The notes below the pieces were generated by a model. That model was not told the origin of the DNA and did not search any database. It was given only the letters and a program-made list of their open reading frames with translations. From Chitinophagaceae bacterium (lineage in GTDB: Bacteria > Bacteroidota > Bacteroidia > Chitinophagales > Chitinophagaceae): a stretch of 48,213 nt of DNA. Positions 27,771 to 36,813 of this stretch are shown here, one piece after another (within the stretch, counting starts at the first letter, position 1; every line of letters starts with the position of its first letter). The translations under genes and the position numbers were made by a program. The stretch lies in the NCBI GenBank assembly GCA_947379895.1, contig CANCPA010000006.1:1-48213 (forward strand), read 5' to 3'.

Positions 27771-29123
27771 ATGAACTTATTCACTAAAATATTTATCATA
27801 ATTTGTTTTGTTTTTAGTCAATTAAACGGATTTTCGCAGGATAATCTGACACAATATAATATTAAGTCATTATCCGAAAATATGTTCTTAAATCCTGGGC
27901 GAATGCCTGAAACGAAGTTGAATATCAATTTGCCAATCATATCTTCTATTTCCTTTGGATATTCAAATTCAGGATTTGCGGTATCAGATCTTTTAACTAA
28001 GCGTGCAAAAGATGATTCGTTAGAATTTAATTCGGCAAATGTTATCAATCAACTCAATCCTGAAAATTTGATGGCAGTTTCATTCAATACACAGCTTTTT
28101 GGTGTTGGATTTAGGGTTAGACAAAATTATTATTCTTTAAATGCTCGATTACGTAACGATGTGAATTTTTCATATTCAAAAGATGTTATTAATTTTCTGT
28201 TTAATGGGAATAATGCATTTCTTGGGCAGCAAGCAAATTTAGGGTTGAAATTAAATACTACATCTTACGCCGAATATTCACTAGGCTTTACTCATATTAC
28301 CAAAAATGAAAAGTTGACTTATGGTGCACATCTAAACCTCTTATCTGGTATTGCAAATCTGAATGTAAAACGTGCAAATCTTAGTATTTATACTGACCCT
28401 TCAACTTATGCTATAACTGCTACTCCCGATATAATGATTAACGCATCTTCTATAGATACAGGTTCAAATAATAACTCCATAGGAGTTTTTGGTAAGAATA
28501 TGGGCTTTGGTATAGATTTAGGTGCATCTTATAAATTGAATAAAAAGCTTACACTTTCGGCAAGTGTTATTGATTTAGGATTTATTAATTGGAATGAAAA
28601 TGTAGCTAATTACCAATCAAAAGAGGCTTCATCTAATTTTGTATTTAAGGGGTACGATATTAATAAAATAGCTTCAACTATACAACCTTATTTGGATACT
28701 CTTACAGATAGTCTTAAGCATGCGTTTAATCCAGTTAAATCAACTAATTCTTATAAGACAGGACTCGGTACAAAAATTTATTTAGGAGCAAATTATACGC
28801 TTGCAAAAGGATTAGATGCAGGATTGTTATTGTTTGGTAAGTTTGTGAATGATAAATTTTATACTGCTATCTCACTTTCAATTAACGAAGAACTCTCTAA
28901 TATTCTGAATGTGTCTGCAAGTTATAGTCGGATTAATAAAACAAACAATGTGGGGTTAGGTTTATCTTTAAATTTATTGCCGCTTCAGTTTTATTTGGTT
29001 AGTGATAACATATTTGCAATTACCAAAGTTGATGAAGTACGAAATACAAATTTTCATTTTGGGATAAATTTTGCCATAGCCAAGAGGAAGGCTACAGGTT
29101 TCGTGCAAGAGTCTGCTAAATAA
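27771..29123 (+). CDS. DUF5723 family outer-membrane protein
   Basis: A 450-aa protein with signal peptide (KIFIIICFVFSQLNGFSQ) and a predicted beta-barrel. The opening NLTQYNIKSLSENMFLNPGR, followed by LPIISSISFGYSNSGF, matches DUF5723 proteins, which start with a reference to placed Asn-Pro-(A/G) and a periplasmic-facing barrel. Segments such as SYKLNKKLTLSASVIDLGFINW resemble gliding/PorV-like barrel proteins of Bacteroidota. It is the second gene of a two-gene unit. A 21-bp repeat array starts ~70 bp after its stop. Confidence 0.82.
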   Translation: MNLFTKIFIIICFVFSQLNGFSQDNLTQYNIKSLSENMFLNPGRMPETKLNINLPIISSISFGYSNSGFAVSDLLTKRAKDDSLEFNSANVINQLNPENLMAVSFNTQLFGVGFRVRQNYYSLNARLRNDVNFSYSKDVINFLFNGNNAFLGQQANLGLKLNTTSYAEYSLGFTHITKNEKLTYGAHLNLLSGIANLNVKRANLSIYTDPSTYAITATPDIMINASSIDTGSNNNSIGVFGKNMGFGIDLGASYKLNKKLTLSASVIDLGFINWNENVANYQSKEASSNFVFKGYDINKIASTIQPYLDTLTDSLKHAFNPVKSTNSYKTGLGTKIYLGANYTLAKGLDAGLLLFGKFVNDKFYTAISLSINEELSNILNVSASYSRINKTNNVGLGLSLNLLPLQFYLVSDNIFAITKVDEVRNTNFHFGINFAIAKRKATGFVQESAK

Positions 29124-29190
29124 GTTGGTCATATAGTTAAAATAGTAAATCATCTTTTTAGTAACAGTCATTGCAACCGATAAGAAAGCT

Positions 29191-29545
29191 AATTTCAATA
29201 GCAGATTAGACATAACGCTTATCAAGTTAGCTAGGCAATAGTCAAGTACACGAAAAAACAAAACAGGTAATCTAGTTAAGAGAGTAGGTGAGCTAGGAAA
29301 GAGGGGAGGCGTCCAAAAAGACAAAGCAGGTGCGCTAGGAAGGAGAGGAGGATAGTCAGTTAAGAGAGCAGGTGAGCTAGGAAGAGAGGAGGCGTCCAAA
29401 AAGACAAAGCAGGTGCGCTAGGAAGGAGAGGAGGATGGGCAGTTAAGAGAGCAGGTAAGCTAGGAAAGAGAGCAGGCATCCAAAAAAACAAAGCAGGTGC
29501 GTTAGGAAGGAGAGCAGGTGAGCAAGGTAAGAGGGCAGATTTTGA
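29191..29545 (+). repeat. Tandem array of ~17 units of 21 bp (nested 42 and 84 bp)
   Basis: Unit starts at 29274, 29295, 29316, 29337, 29358, 29379 (20 nt), 29399, 29420, 29441, 29462, 29483, 29504, 29525. Most are AGGAAAGAGAGCAGGTGAG-like, purine-rich on the plus strand. Four unit types repeat in order, giving near-identical 84/83-bp blocks. Degenerate units extend left to 29191. It sits between two convergent genes. The gap after it (29546-29859) holds no gene, only AT-rich DNA. Confidence 0.88.
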
Positions 29546-29859
29546 AAAAAAATGAAAGTAGATTATAAAATCGAATGTGGTTTGTATGATTTTCTTACCA
29601 CAAAGTAGGTCTTACTTCAGAAAAAGGAAAAAAAGCAATGAACAATTGGTTGCTTTCCTTTGAATATTCGTAAATAAATCCTCCTACGCAAGTTCAAGAA
29701 ATTACTAAAAAAGATTTGTCCTATAGGTGGTACATAGGCATAATGTAAATAATATAAAGGCTTTTCACATAAAGTTCACATAGAAACGAGTGTAAAATAG
29801 TAAACCATTTTTTCTTTATTTCCCTTCATAAACTAGAATTAAATATGTTGTGCCGCTTA

Positions 29860-29892
29860 ATAAAAAAGGGAAATGATATAATCACTTCCCTT
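29860..29892 (-). terminator. Intrinsic terminator after the acyltransferase gene
   Basis: AAGGGAAATGAT at 29866-29877 pairs with ATCACTTCCCTT at 29881-29892 with one mismatch and a 3-nt loop. On the minus strand it is followed by a run of T residues. It is 28 bp beyond the stop codon at 29921. Confidence 0.8.
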
Positions 29893-29920
29893 GAATACAT
29901 TTTAAATAGGTCTAATTATT

Positions 29921-31270
29921 CTAGCCACTCGATAAATACCTTATTCTTGTTGAGTTTCCGATGTCGGCAAATTGTTCGAAACTAATATTTCGAAGGCTAA
30001 CAATTTGAAGATAGAAGCCAGTGATTAAATTCAATAAATTATGTTTTGCAATATTAATGTGATTAATAGCTTCTTCAGTTAAATTTTGAATTGGGATTGT
30101 AATTGAAGGAACTATCAACTTAAAATTGAAAGAAGGAATCCAATTTCTCATTCTAGGCATTGCTACAGATTCACCTCTTCCTCCTGAAATTATAAAGTAC
30201 ATAACTGGAGATATTCCATAAATAATTTTATCTACAGTTAAAAGGAACGGTAATAATGAAAGAGGTAAGAATATGTAAGTAAGCATATGAGAATATGGGA
30301 TGCTATAAATGTTTTTCATCATTAAATAAGTAACAATATAGTTAATAAGTGGGGCATGAAATGCATATACAAAGAATGAACAATTACAAACTTTACTATA
30401 CCATTTTTGATCCAATATGTAAGCAACTACTCCGTCAAAGCAAAACCAAATTGCATAAACCCCAAATACTTCATTTACTTTAAAAAGAATTGTCAATAAA
30501 TATTTTATATTAATAAACCCAATGTGATGGTTAAAAGCAAGCCAAGTGCGTAATAATGAAATGCCTACAAACATGAGAAGCGCAAATTGAGGTCTGAAAT
30601 AGGGGAGTGGCTTAGTTAAATCTTTTTCATACATTTTTAAATAAAATCCAAAGCAATAGAATATAAAAGCTCTGTCTCTACTTTCTCCGTCAAGAATATT
30701 AGTAAACATCCAGATAACAAACATAATTGCTAATGCTTGTACAGGTATTTTATTCAGAATGAATCTGATTGCAGGTGATAATATAGCCATTAAGAAAATG
30801 GTTTTCAAATACCATAGTTGAAAAGTAACAGGTGCTACAAATAAATAATGAAAATAGTCTTTAATACTAAAGTCGATTAAGCTTTTTCCTAACATGCCTG
30901 TATGTAAAATATTCGGATTGCCAAAGATCGTAATATCAAAAATAAAAGTGATTAACAAGCCTAATGCACTTATGAATACATAAGGTAATAAAAGAGTTCT
31001 TACTTTTTTGATGATTAAATCTTGATAGGCGATTACTCTAGAGTTTGCCATTAAATAACCTGAAATAGCCATTAATAAAGCGATTCTGAATCTGAAGATT
31101 GAATTTGAAAAAAGCAATTCAATAAAATTACCTAATGAAAGGGAAGCATCAATAGTTGTTGATGGAGTCAAATTGCATGGAGAATAATTGTAATTATGAA
31201 TGAATAATAATCCAACCATACATACTATTTGGTAAAATTTAATCTTTGATTTAAGAAACGTGTTTAACAT
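29921..31270 (-). CDS. Membrane acyltransferase, acyltransferase-3 family
   Basis: A 449-aa integral membrane protein with about ten hydrophobic segments. The first helix VCMVGLLFIHNYNYSP carries the histidine expected early in acyltransferase-3 proteins, and ISGYLMANSRVIAYQ corresponds to the SG(Y/F)L motif. FQLWYLKTIFLMAILSP is also typical. Such enzymes O-acetylate or succinylate surface sugars. After the membrane core (~residue 370) there is a 75-residue soluble tail (NWIPSFNFKLIVPSITIPIQ onward) not usual for the family. It is monocistronic with its own terminator. Confidence 0.85.
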   Translation of the reverse strand: MLNTFLKSKIKFYQIVCMVGLLFIHNYNYSPCNLTPSTTIDASLSLGNFIELLFSNSIFRFRIALLMAISGYLMANSRVIAYQDLIIKKVRTLLLPYVFISALGLLITFIFDITIFGNPNILHTGMLGKSLIDFSIKDYFHYLFVAPVTFQLWYLKTIFLMAILSPAIRFILNKIPVQALAIMFVIWMFTNILDGESRDRAFIFYCFGFYLKMYEKDLTKPLPYFRPQFALLMFVGISLLRTWLAFNHHIGFINIKYLLTILFKVNEVFGVYAIWFCFDGVVAYILDQKWYSKVCNCSFFVYAFHAPLINYIVTYLMMKNIYSIPYSHMLTYIFLPLSLLPFLLTVDKIIYGISPVMYFIISGGRGESVAMPRMRNWIPSFNFKLIVPSITIPIQNLTEEAINHINIAKHNLLNLITGFYLQIVSLRNISFEQFADIGNSTRIRYLSSG

Positions 31271-31605
31271 GATTACTCCTTTTAACTAGTGAATTGTATT
31301 GCTTAATTCCTAGGACAAAGGAACTCAATAACACACTTTTGTACTGTAACGTAATGAGTAAAGGATGAAGGAAATGTGGATGATTGGATTGTATTAAAAG
31401 CAATCAGTCATGATTAGTTACAGTTCGTTAAATGGGTCATTCAAACTACTACAAGGATTAGCTTTTTAATTTTAGCGTTTGTAAGTATTCGGTTATGAGG
31501 TATAGTAACTAGTTCTATGCTGTTTACTTGAGGATATTTTGCTTACAATAAATCGTATTTCTGCAAGCTTTCCTAAGTAGGATTCTTATTATTCTTTAAT
31601 TAATA
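31271..31605. other. Intergenic region between divergent genes
   Basis: A 335-bp gap between the start of the acyltransferase (minus) and the helicase promoter (plus). I see no gene, no RNA and no repeat. It should contain both promoters. Confidence 0.5.
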
Positions 31606-31613
31606 TATGTTTG
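31606..31613 (+). promoter_or_regulatory. Candidate -7 box for the SNF2 helicase gene
   Basis: TATGTTTG matches TAnnTTTG exactly, 32 bp before the ATG at 31645. No -33 TTG at 19-bp spacing was found. Confidence 0.4.
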
Positions 31614-31644
31614 CAGATTTCCTAGATTGCAAATTAGTGTATAC

Positions 31645-34521
31645 ATGAGCGAGAAGTCATCTCCTAAAGCGATTATATTATTTATTCCTCAAAAACAACT
31701 GGATTTACAGGGGTTATTAAAGATTCGTATCTTAAATAAGGTAAAGGAAAAAATTATATTGGAGGATTATAAACTTCAAAAGAAGTTGTTGATGCAACAT
31801 TTTTATAAACTTCCTCTAAATGTTATAGATACTCTTTTGCTTTTTTCTGATGAGGAATTGGCAGAGTGGGAAATGGAAACTTCACAAAATATTTTTCTAT
31901 TAAAGAAGACTGCCTCTGATGAAATTTTTAAGATTACACTTGTAAAAGGATTGCATCAGCGATTTGAATCCTTACTGCCATATTCATCACTAATAAAGTG
32001 GAATAGTCAAATTTATTCGGTAAAAAAAAATGTTCAAACTTCTCCTTGTTCATTTAGTAGCTATCGCCCTCAATTTCAGTTTGATGTAATCAATTCGCAT
32101 AATAGACTTGCAATTTCTCCTATTGTGATTTTGAATGGACATCATTATGCTTTTGATATTTTTACTCAGTATGATTTTTGGTTGCAACATAATAATGAGT
32201 ATTTCTTGATGAAATTCAAGGACTTTCAAACTTTGCAATGGTTACAGTCCGGCGTAGTAAGTCAGCATGCTACGAATGCTTCTTTGTTTAAAGAACACAT
32301 TATTGCTAAACTTGAAGCCGATTATAAGGTGAATAGAAATGGACATTTTCCTGAAACTCCTATTCATGCCTTGCCTATTAATAGAATATTTCTTAGCGAA
32401 ATTAGCGGTTCGTTCCTCATGCTAACTCCTCAATGGTTATATGATAATTTATTGATAGAAGGTGTTTGGAAAGAGACACAAGAAATAACAAGGGAGGGCG
32501 AAATATTTGTAATTCATCGTAATAAAGAGTTAGAAGCCGATTTTGTAACATTGCTAAAGAATCTTCATCCAAATTTTGCCAAGCAAAGCAATGGGTATTT
32601 TTATTTGTCGTTTGCTGATGCACAAAAGAAGAGTTGGTTCTTAAAAGTATTTCATCAGATGCTTAATTTGAATATCGAGATGGTGGGGATGGATATGTTG
32701 CAACATTTTAGATATTCCCCACATAAGCCTGTTACTGAAATTAAGATTGTTAAGCAATTGGAACAAGCCCTTACTCTATCTTTCTCGTTGAAGTTTGGAA
32801 ATGAAGAAATTGGCATTAATACCCTACAAAAGGTTTTGATTGCGGGACAGCGTGCCGTTTTGTTGAAAGATGGAAGTCTTGGAATCTTTGGAGATGATTG
32901 GTTGCAACAATATGGTTCTATTGTAAAGCATGGTAAAATAATCAACAAAGAAATTGAAGTAAAGCGGTGGATGGCGATTAAGGTCGCAGGAATTGAGTCC
33001 GATAAAGAATCGACAGAGGATTCTATTCTTAAACCCTCTATTAATAAGGAGTGGTGGCAAAAGTGGTCTCAGTGGCAAAAACCTGATAGTGAACCGATAT
33101 TTAAATTGCCTGAAACAATTTGCGCAACGCTTCGACCTTATCAGCAAAAAGGATTTGAATGGATGGCGTTGTTGGCAGAAATAGGTGCAGGGTCCTGTCT
33201 TGCTGATGATATGGGACTTGGTAAAACGTTACAAACGATCTGTTTATTGGCTCATCAACATCTTATTAATGCGACCGACCAACATCTTATTATTTGCCCA
33301 GCGTCACTTGCCTATAATTGGGAGCAGGAACTTCAGAAGTTTGCGCCACACTTCAGTACTTTAGTATATCATGGGGCGCAACGGAACTTTGAGGAAATTA
33401 AAACCAATCAGCCTAATATTATCATCACGACATATGGCACACTTAGATCGGATGTAGAAATGCTTAGTCAAATTGAATTTGGTGTAATAGTAGCAGATGA
33501 AAGTCATAATATCAAGAATCCTTCGGCATTGATTACAATTGCTATTTCTCAGTTGAATGCAAAGACAAGGGTTGCATTGAGTGGTACGCCTGTGATGAAT
33601 AATACTTTCGATTTGTTTGCTCAGTTATCATTCCTCCTGCCAGGAATGTTTGGTAGCAGAGATTTCTTTAAAAAAGAATATGCCGACCCAATCGATTTAC
33701 AGCGTGATGAAATTAAAGTCAAGGCTTTACAAAAGATTACAGCCCCATTTATATTAAGAAGAACAAAAGAACAAGTTGCGAAGGATTTGCCCGAAAAGAT
33801 GGAGAGTGTATTGTGGTGTCAAATGGGTGTTGACCAAAAGTTAGCCTATGAATCAATTAAAGAGAATGTTAGAAACAGTGTCTTTCTCGATATACAAGAA
33901 AAAGGATTTGGCAGTGGTAAGTTGAGTGTAATGGCAGGCATGTTAAAGCTCAGACAGGTTTGTAATTCGGGAGAGTTAGTAAAGGATGAAGATTTGTTTT
34001 GCTATGACAGCATCAAGACGGATGTGCTGATTGAAGAACTTTCCAATCTGATTGACGAACATAAAGTATTGGTTTTCTCTCAATTTACTTCTATGATTGA
34101 TTTGTTAGAAAAGAGTTTTGATAAGAATAAGATTCCTTTCCTACGTCTAGATGGTAGTACTCCTATTAGTAAGAGACAAGATTTAGTGGATGAGTTTCAG
34201 GCTGAAGATTCAACAGCAAGGGTGTTTTTAATTAGCTTGAAGGCCGGAAATGCCGGACTTAACCTTACTGCTGCCGACTATGTATTTCTATTTGATCCGT
34301 GGTGGAATACGGCTGTACAGCAACAGGCAATTGACAGAACACATCGAATAGGTCAAACCAAACAGGTATTTGCATATCAGATGATTTGCAAGGGTACGAT
34401 TGAAGAAAAGATTATTCAGTTACAACAAAGGAAAAAGAAGTTGTCTGAGGAACTGATTGGCGAAGATGAAGGCTTCATCAAATCGTTGACAGAAGAAGAT
34501 GTAGAGTTCTTGTTTAGCTAG
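31645..34521 (+). CDS. SNF2-family DNA-dependent ATPase/helicase
   Basis: A 958-aa protein. Residues ~1-480 are a poorly conserved region (bacterial SNF2-associated type). The two-lobed SNF2 motor follows: motif I SCLADDMGLGKTLQ (Lys527), Ia LIICPASLAYNWEQELQKFA, motif II DESH at 618-621, III ALSGTPVMNNTFDLF, IV VLVFSQFTSMIDLLEK, V ISLKAGNAGLNLTAADYVF, VI QQAIDRTHRIGQTKQVF. Such proteins translocate on duplex DNA and remodel protein-DNA complexes, for example bound RNA polymerase (RapA). I chose the ATG at 31645; a TTG at 31627 adds six residues. No restriction or defence genes adjoin it, so a housekeeping or regulatory role is as likely as defence. Confidence 0.93.
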   Translation: MSEKSSPKAIILFIPQKQLDLQGLLKIRILNKVKEKIILEDYKLQKKLLMQHFYKLPLNVIDTLLLFSDEELAEWEMETSQNIFLLKKTASDEIFKITLVKGLHQRFESLLPYSSLIKWNSQIYSVKKNVQTSPCSFSSYRPQFQFDVINSHNRLAISPIVILNGHHYAFDIFTQYDFWLQHNNEYFLMKFKDFQTLQWLQSGVVSQHATNASLFKEHIIAKLEADYKVNRNGHFPETPIHALPINRIFLSEISGSFLMLTPQWLYDNLLIEGVWKETQEITREGEIFVIHRNKELEADFVTLLKNLHPNFAKQSNGYFYLSFADAQKKSWFLKVFHQMLNLNIEMVGMDMLQHFRYSPHKPVTEIKIVKQLEQALTLSFSLKFGNEEIGINTLQKVLIAGQRAVLLKDGSLGIFGDDWLQQYGSIVKHGKIINKEIEVKRWMAIKVAGIESDKESTEDSILKPSINKEWWQKWSQWQKPDSEPIFKLPETICATLRPYQQKGFEWMALLAEIGAGSCLADDMGLGKTLQTICLLAHQHLINATDQHLIICPASLAYNWEQELQKFAPHFSTLVYHGAQRNFEEIKTNQPNIIITTYGTLRSDVEMLSQIEFGVIVADESHNIKNPSALITIAISQLNAKTRVALSGTPVMNNTFDLFAQLSFLLPGMFGSRDFFKKEYADPIDLQRDEIKVKALQKITAPFILRRTKEQVAKDLPEKMESVLWCQMGVDQKLAYESIKENVRNSVFLDIQEKGFGSGKLSVMAGMLKLRQVCNSGELVKDEDLFCYDSIKTDVLIEELSNLIDEHKVLVFSQFTSMIDLLEKSFDKNKIPFLRLDGSTPISKRQDLVDEFQAEDSTARVFLISLKAGNAGLNLTAADYVFLFDPWWNTAVQQQAIDRTHRIGQTKQVFAYQMICKGTIEEKIIQLQQRKKKLSEELIGEDEGFIKSLTEEDVEFLFS

Positions 34522-34527
34522 TATTTG

Positions 34528-34679
34528 TTTTACCACAAAGAAAACAAGGGAAGTCAATGGGCACAAGGGAAGTTATTTAGGTAACTATTCCTCTTAGGTG
34601 TTAAAAGGAAAGAGACACAATAAAGATGAAATCTTTCTTGTGTCTCTTTGTGTATCTCTTTGTTTTCGTTGTGGTAAAA
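34528..34679. repeat. CACAAAG-type long inverted-repeat element, copy 1
   Basis: The 20-nt left end (TTTTACCACAAAGAAAACAA, 34528-34547) pairs with the right end (34660-34679) with one mismatch. Inside is a second hairpin. A divergent copy with the same ends occurs at 47641-47775. It lies between the convergent SNF2 and aspS genes. Confidence 0.75.
34609..34649. terminator. Strong hairpin inside the CACAAAG element
   Basis: A 12-bp stem (AAAGAGACACAA at 34609-34620, TTGTGTCTCTTT at 34638-34649) continues, after one mismatch, into a 6-bp stem (AAAGAT/ATCTTT) closed by a 3-nt loop. It could terminate transcription from both convergent genes. Confidence 0.55.
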
Positions 34680-34681
34680 CC

Positions 34682-34716
34682 TACAACTCATCACTCATCA
34701 TTCATAGCTCATCACT
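34682..34716 (-). repeat. AGTNNTR heptamer array abutting aspS (locus E)
   Basis: Five units read on the plus strand: TACAACT, CATCACT, CATCATT, CATAGCT, CATCACT. On the minus strand they fit AGTNNTR. The last base overlaps the first base of the aspS stop codon position (34716-34718). Confidence 0.7.
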
Positions 34717-36575
34717 TATAAACGAACGTCCAATTTAATCTGTAATTCTGTTAATTGCTTGTCGTCGATACTGCTTGGTGCATCAAGCATTACATCCCTA
34801 CCGCTATTATTTTTAGGGAAAGCAATAAAGTCACGAATGCTTTCACTTCCTCCTAAGATAGCACATAGTCTGTCGAAACCAAATGCCAAACCACCGTGTG
34901 GAGGTGCACCATATTCGAATGCGCCTAACAGGAATCCAAACTTATGATTTGCTTCTTCCTCTGTCATTCCTAATGCTGCAAACATTTTTTCTTGCAATTC
35001 CCTTTGGAAGATACGGATGCTACCTCCACCAATTTCATTGCCGTTCAACACCATATCATATGCGTTTGCCTTGATATTGCTGTAAGGATGTTCTAAATAT
35101 TTAGCCGCATCTTCAATCAATGGATTATTATTAATCATCACTTCAATCTGATCGGGCTTTGGAGAAGTAAACGGATGGTGACGAGCTACCCACCTATTAT
35201 CCTCCTCTGCATATTCGAACAATGGGAAGTCAAGTACCCATAATAATTTGAATTCATCATTCTTACGTAAACCTAAGCGAGTTGCCATTTCCATTCTCAA
35301 ATCGCTCGTAGCCTTACGTGTACGTTCTTCAGCACCTGCCAATATTAAAATTAAGTCTCCTGCCTTTGCATTAGTTGCTTCGGCAATTGCCTTTAATTTA
35401 TCTTCTGAATAAAATTTATCTACACTACTCTTGAAGGTTCCGTCGGCATTGCATTTGATAAATACCAATCCCCTCATTCCAATCTGCGGACGCTTAACCC
35501 ACTCCACTAATTCGTCGGTTTGTTTTCGGGTGTATTCGCTACAGCCAGGAATTGCAATTGCTAAAACAGTCTCAGCTTCGTTGAATACGGCAAAATCGCT
35601 TTCCAATGCAATATGTTCTGCTGCACCTGCTTTATTCGGATTAGGTGTGGCAGCTTCTCTTGTAGGGAATGCATGTTTAGGAAATTTAAGGTTGGCAATC
35701 TCTAAACCAAAGCGAATGTCAGGCTTGTCATTGCCATAATTCCACATTGCTTCTTCCCAAGTAATACGCTTCACAACATCGGTATAGTCGATATTTTTCA
35801 CATCCTTGAATATTCGTTTGATCAGCCCTTCAAACATTTGCAAAATATCTTCTTGTTCTACAAAAGCCATCTCACAATCTATCTGTGTAAACTCAGGCTG
35901 ACGGTCAGCACGTAAATCCTCGTCCCTAAAACACTTTACAATCTGATAATAACGGTCGTAACCACTCACCATCAATAGTTGTTTAAACGTCTGAGGACTC
36001 TGAGGTAATGCATAAAATTGTCCTGCATTCATACGACTTGGCACCACAAAGTCTCTAGCCCCTTCAGGTGTAGACTTAATCAAGAATGGTGTTTCAATAT
36101 CCATAAAACTATTCTCATGTAGATAGTTTCTAGCACTCCTATTCACTGCATAACGCAATTCAAGATTTCGTTTTACCGCGTTACGTCTTAAATCGAGGTA
36201 ACGATATTTCATTCTAAGGTCATCACCACCGTCAGTATCGTCTTGAATGGTAAATGGAGGAACAGCACTCTTGTTAAGTACCTTAAATTCACTAACTAAT
36301 ATTTCTATTGAACCTGTAGGTATGTTCGGGTTTTTGTTGCTACGCTCATTTACTTTTCCTGTAGCCTGTAATACAAATTCTCTTCCCAAAGGATTTGCAT
36401 CTAATAATCCATTCAGAGATTCTGAAAATAACAATTGAGTGATTCCATATCTGTCACGCAAATCCACGAAAGTGATGCTGCCAAATTTTCTAACGGTTTG
36501 TACCCAACCTGCAAGGGTAACTGCTTCTCCTTTTTGTTCTATCCTTAATTCTCCACATGTATGTGTCCTGTACAT
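34716..36575 (-). CDS. aspS: Aspartate--tRNA ligase
   Basis: A 619-aa class II synthetase that charges tRNA with aspartate. The N-terminal OB fold reads [23 protein letters not shown]. Motif 2 is [18 protein letters not shown], and motif 3 is [15 protein letters not shown]. The large insertion (~300-420, with [16 protein letters not shown]) is the bacterial GAD domain, indicating the bacterial rather than archaeal form. Length is slightly above the E. coli enzyme (590). With gatC in the same window, a non-discriminating AspRS feeding GatCAB is possible but cannot be decided from sequence alone. Monocistronic. Confidence 0.96.
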   Translation of the reverse strand: MYRTHTCGELRIEQKGEAVTLAGWVQTVRKFGSITFVDLRDRYGITQLLFSESLNGLLDANPLGREFVLQATGKVNERSNKNPNIPTGSIEILVSEFKVLNKSAVPPFTIQDDTDGGDDLRMKYRYLDLRRNAVKRNLELRYAVNRSARNYLHENSFMDIETPFLIKSTPEGARDFVVPSRMNAGQFYALPQSPQTFKQLLMVSGYDRYYQIVKCFRDEDLRADRQPEFTQIDCEMAFVEQEDILQMFEGLIKRIFKDVKNIDYTDVVKRITWEEAMWNYGNDKPDIRFGLEIANLKFPKHAFPTREAATPNPNKAGAAEHIALESDFAVFNEAETVLAIAIPGCSEYTRKQTDELVEWVKRPQIGMRGLVFIKCNADGTFKSSVDKFYSEDKLKAIAEATNAKAGDLILILAGAEERTRKATSDLRMEMATRLGLRKNDEFKLLWVLDFPLFEYAEEDNRWVARHHPFTSPKPDQIEVMINNNPLIEDAAKYLEHPYSNIKANAYDMVLNGNEIGGGSIRIFQRELQEKMFAALGMTEEEANHKFGFLLGAFEYGAPPHGGLAFGFDRLCAILGGSESIRDFIAFPKNNSGRDVMLDAPSSIDDKQLTELQIKLDVRL

Positions 36576-36598
36576 TAGTAACCTGTTTTTTTGTGCCG

Positions 36599-36606
36599 CA
36601 AATATA
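36599..36606 (-). promoter_or_regulatory. Candidate -7 box for aspS
   Basis: On the minus strand 36606-36599 reads TATATTTG, an exact TAnnTTTG match, 23 bp before the aspS ATG. No -33 TTG at 19-bp spacing. Confidence 0.4.
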
Positions 36607-36743
36607 TAGAAATGAATGTAGGTGTGATAAAGCTTTATGGCGAATATTGAATGGGATCAAGTGAAACTTCAAAATTCTAATTTATTTTGATAAGAAATGT
36701 ATTGCATGAAGCAGTGTTGTGAGCATCAATAATTCAATTAACC

Positions 36744-36785
36744 ATTTTATCTATCAAATAGGGATATCTATTTGATAGATAAAAT
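36744..36785. terminator. Perfect 18-bp hairpin downstream of the 465-aa gene
   Basis: ATTTTATCTATCAAATAG at 36744-36761 pairs perfectly with 36768-36785 around a 6-nt loop. There is no separate T run, but the stem base is A/T only. It lies 28 bp past the stop of the minus-strand gene and ~140 bp before the aspS promoter. Confidence 0.55.
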
Positions 36786-36813
36786 AATTTAACTGTGCTT
36801 CTTGTTTTGAAAA

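Noticed and set aside
28974-29399. 141-codon minus-strand frame rich in Pro, Ser and Leu
   Set aside because: It overlaps the DUF5723 gene and its proline-rich part is the complement of the purine-rich 21-bp repeats, whose unit length is a multiple of three; open by composition only.
29191-29545. Possible CRISPR array
   Set aside because: Units are contiguous with no unique spacers, and no cas genes are present.
32655-33147. Two minus-strand frames of ~100 codons within the SNF2 gene
   Set aside because: They lie entirely opposite a gene with clear SNF2 motifs and show no independent features.
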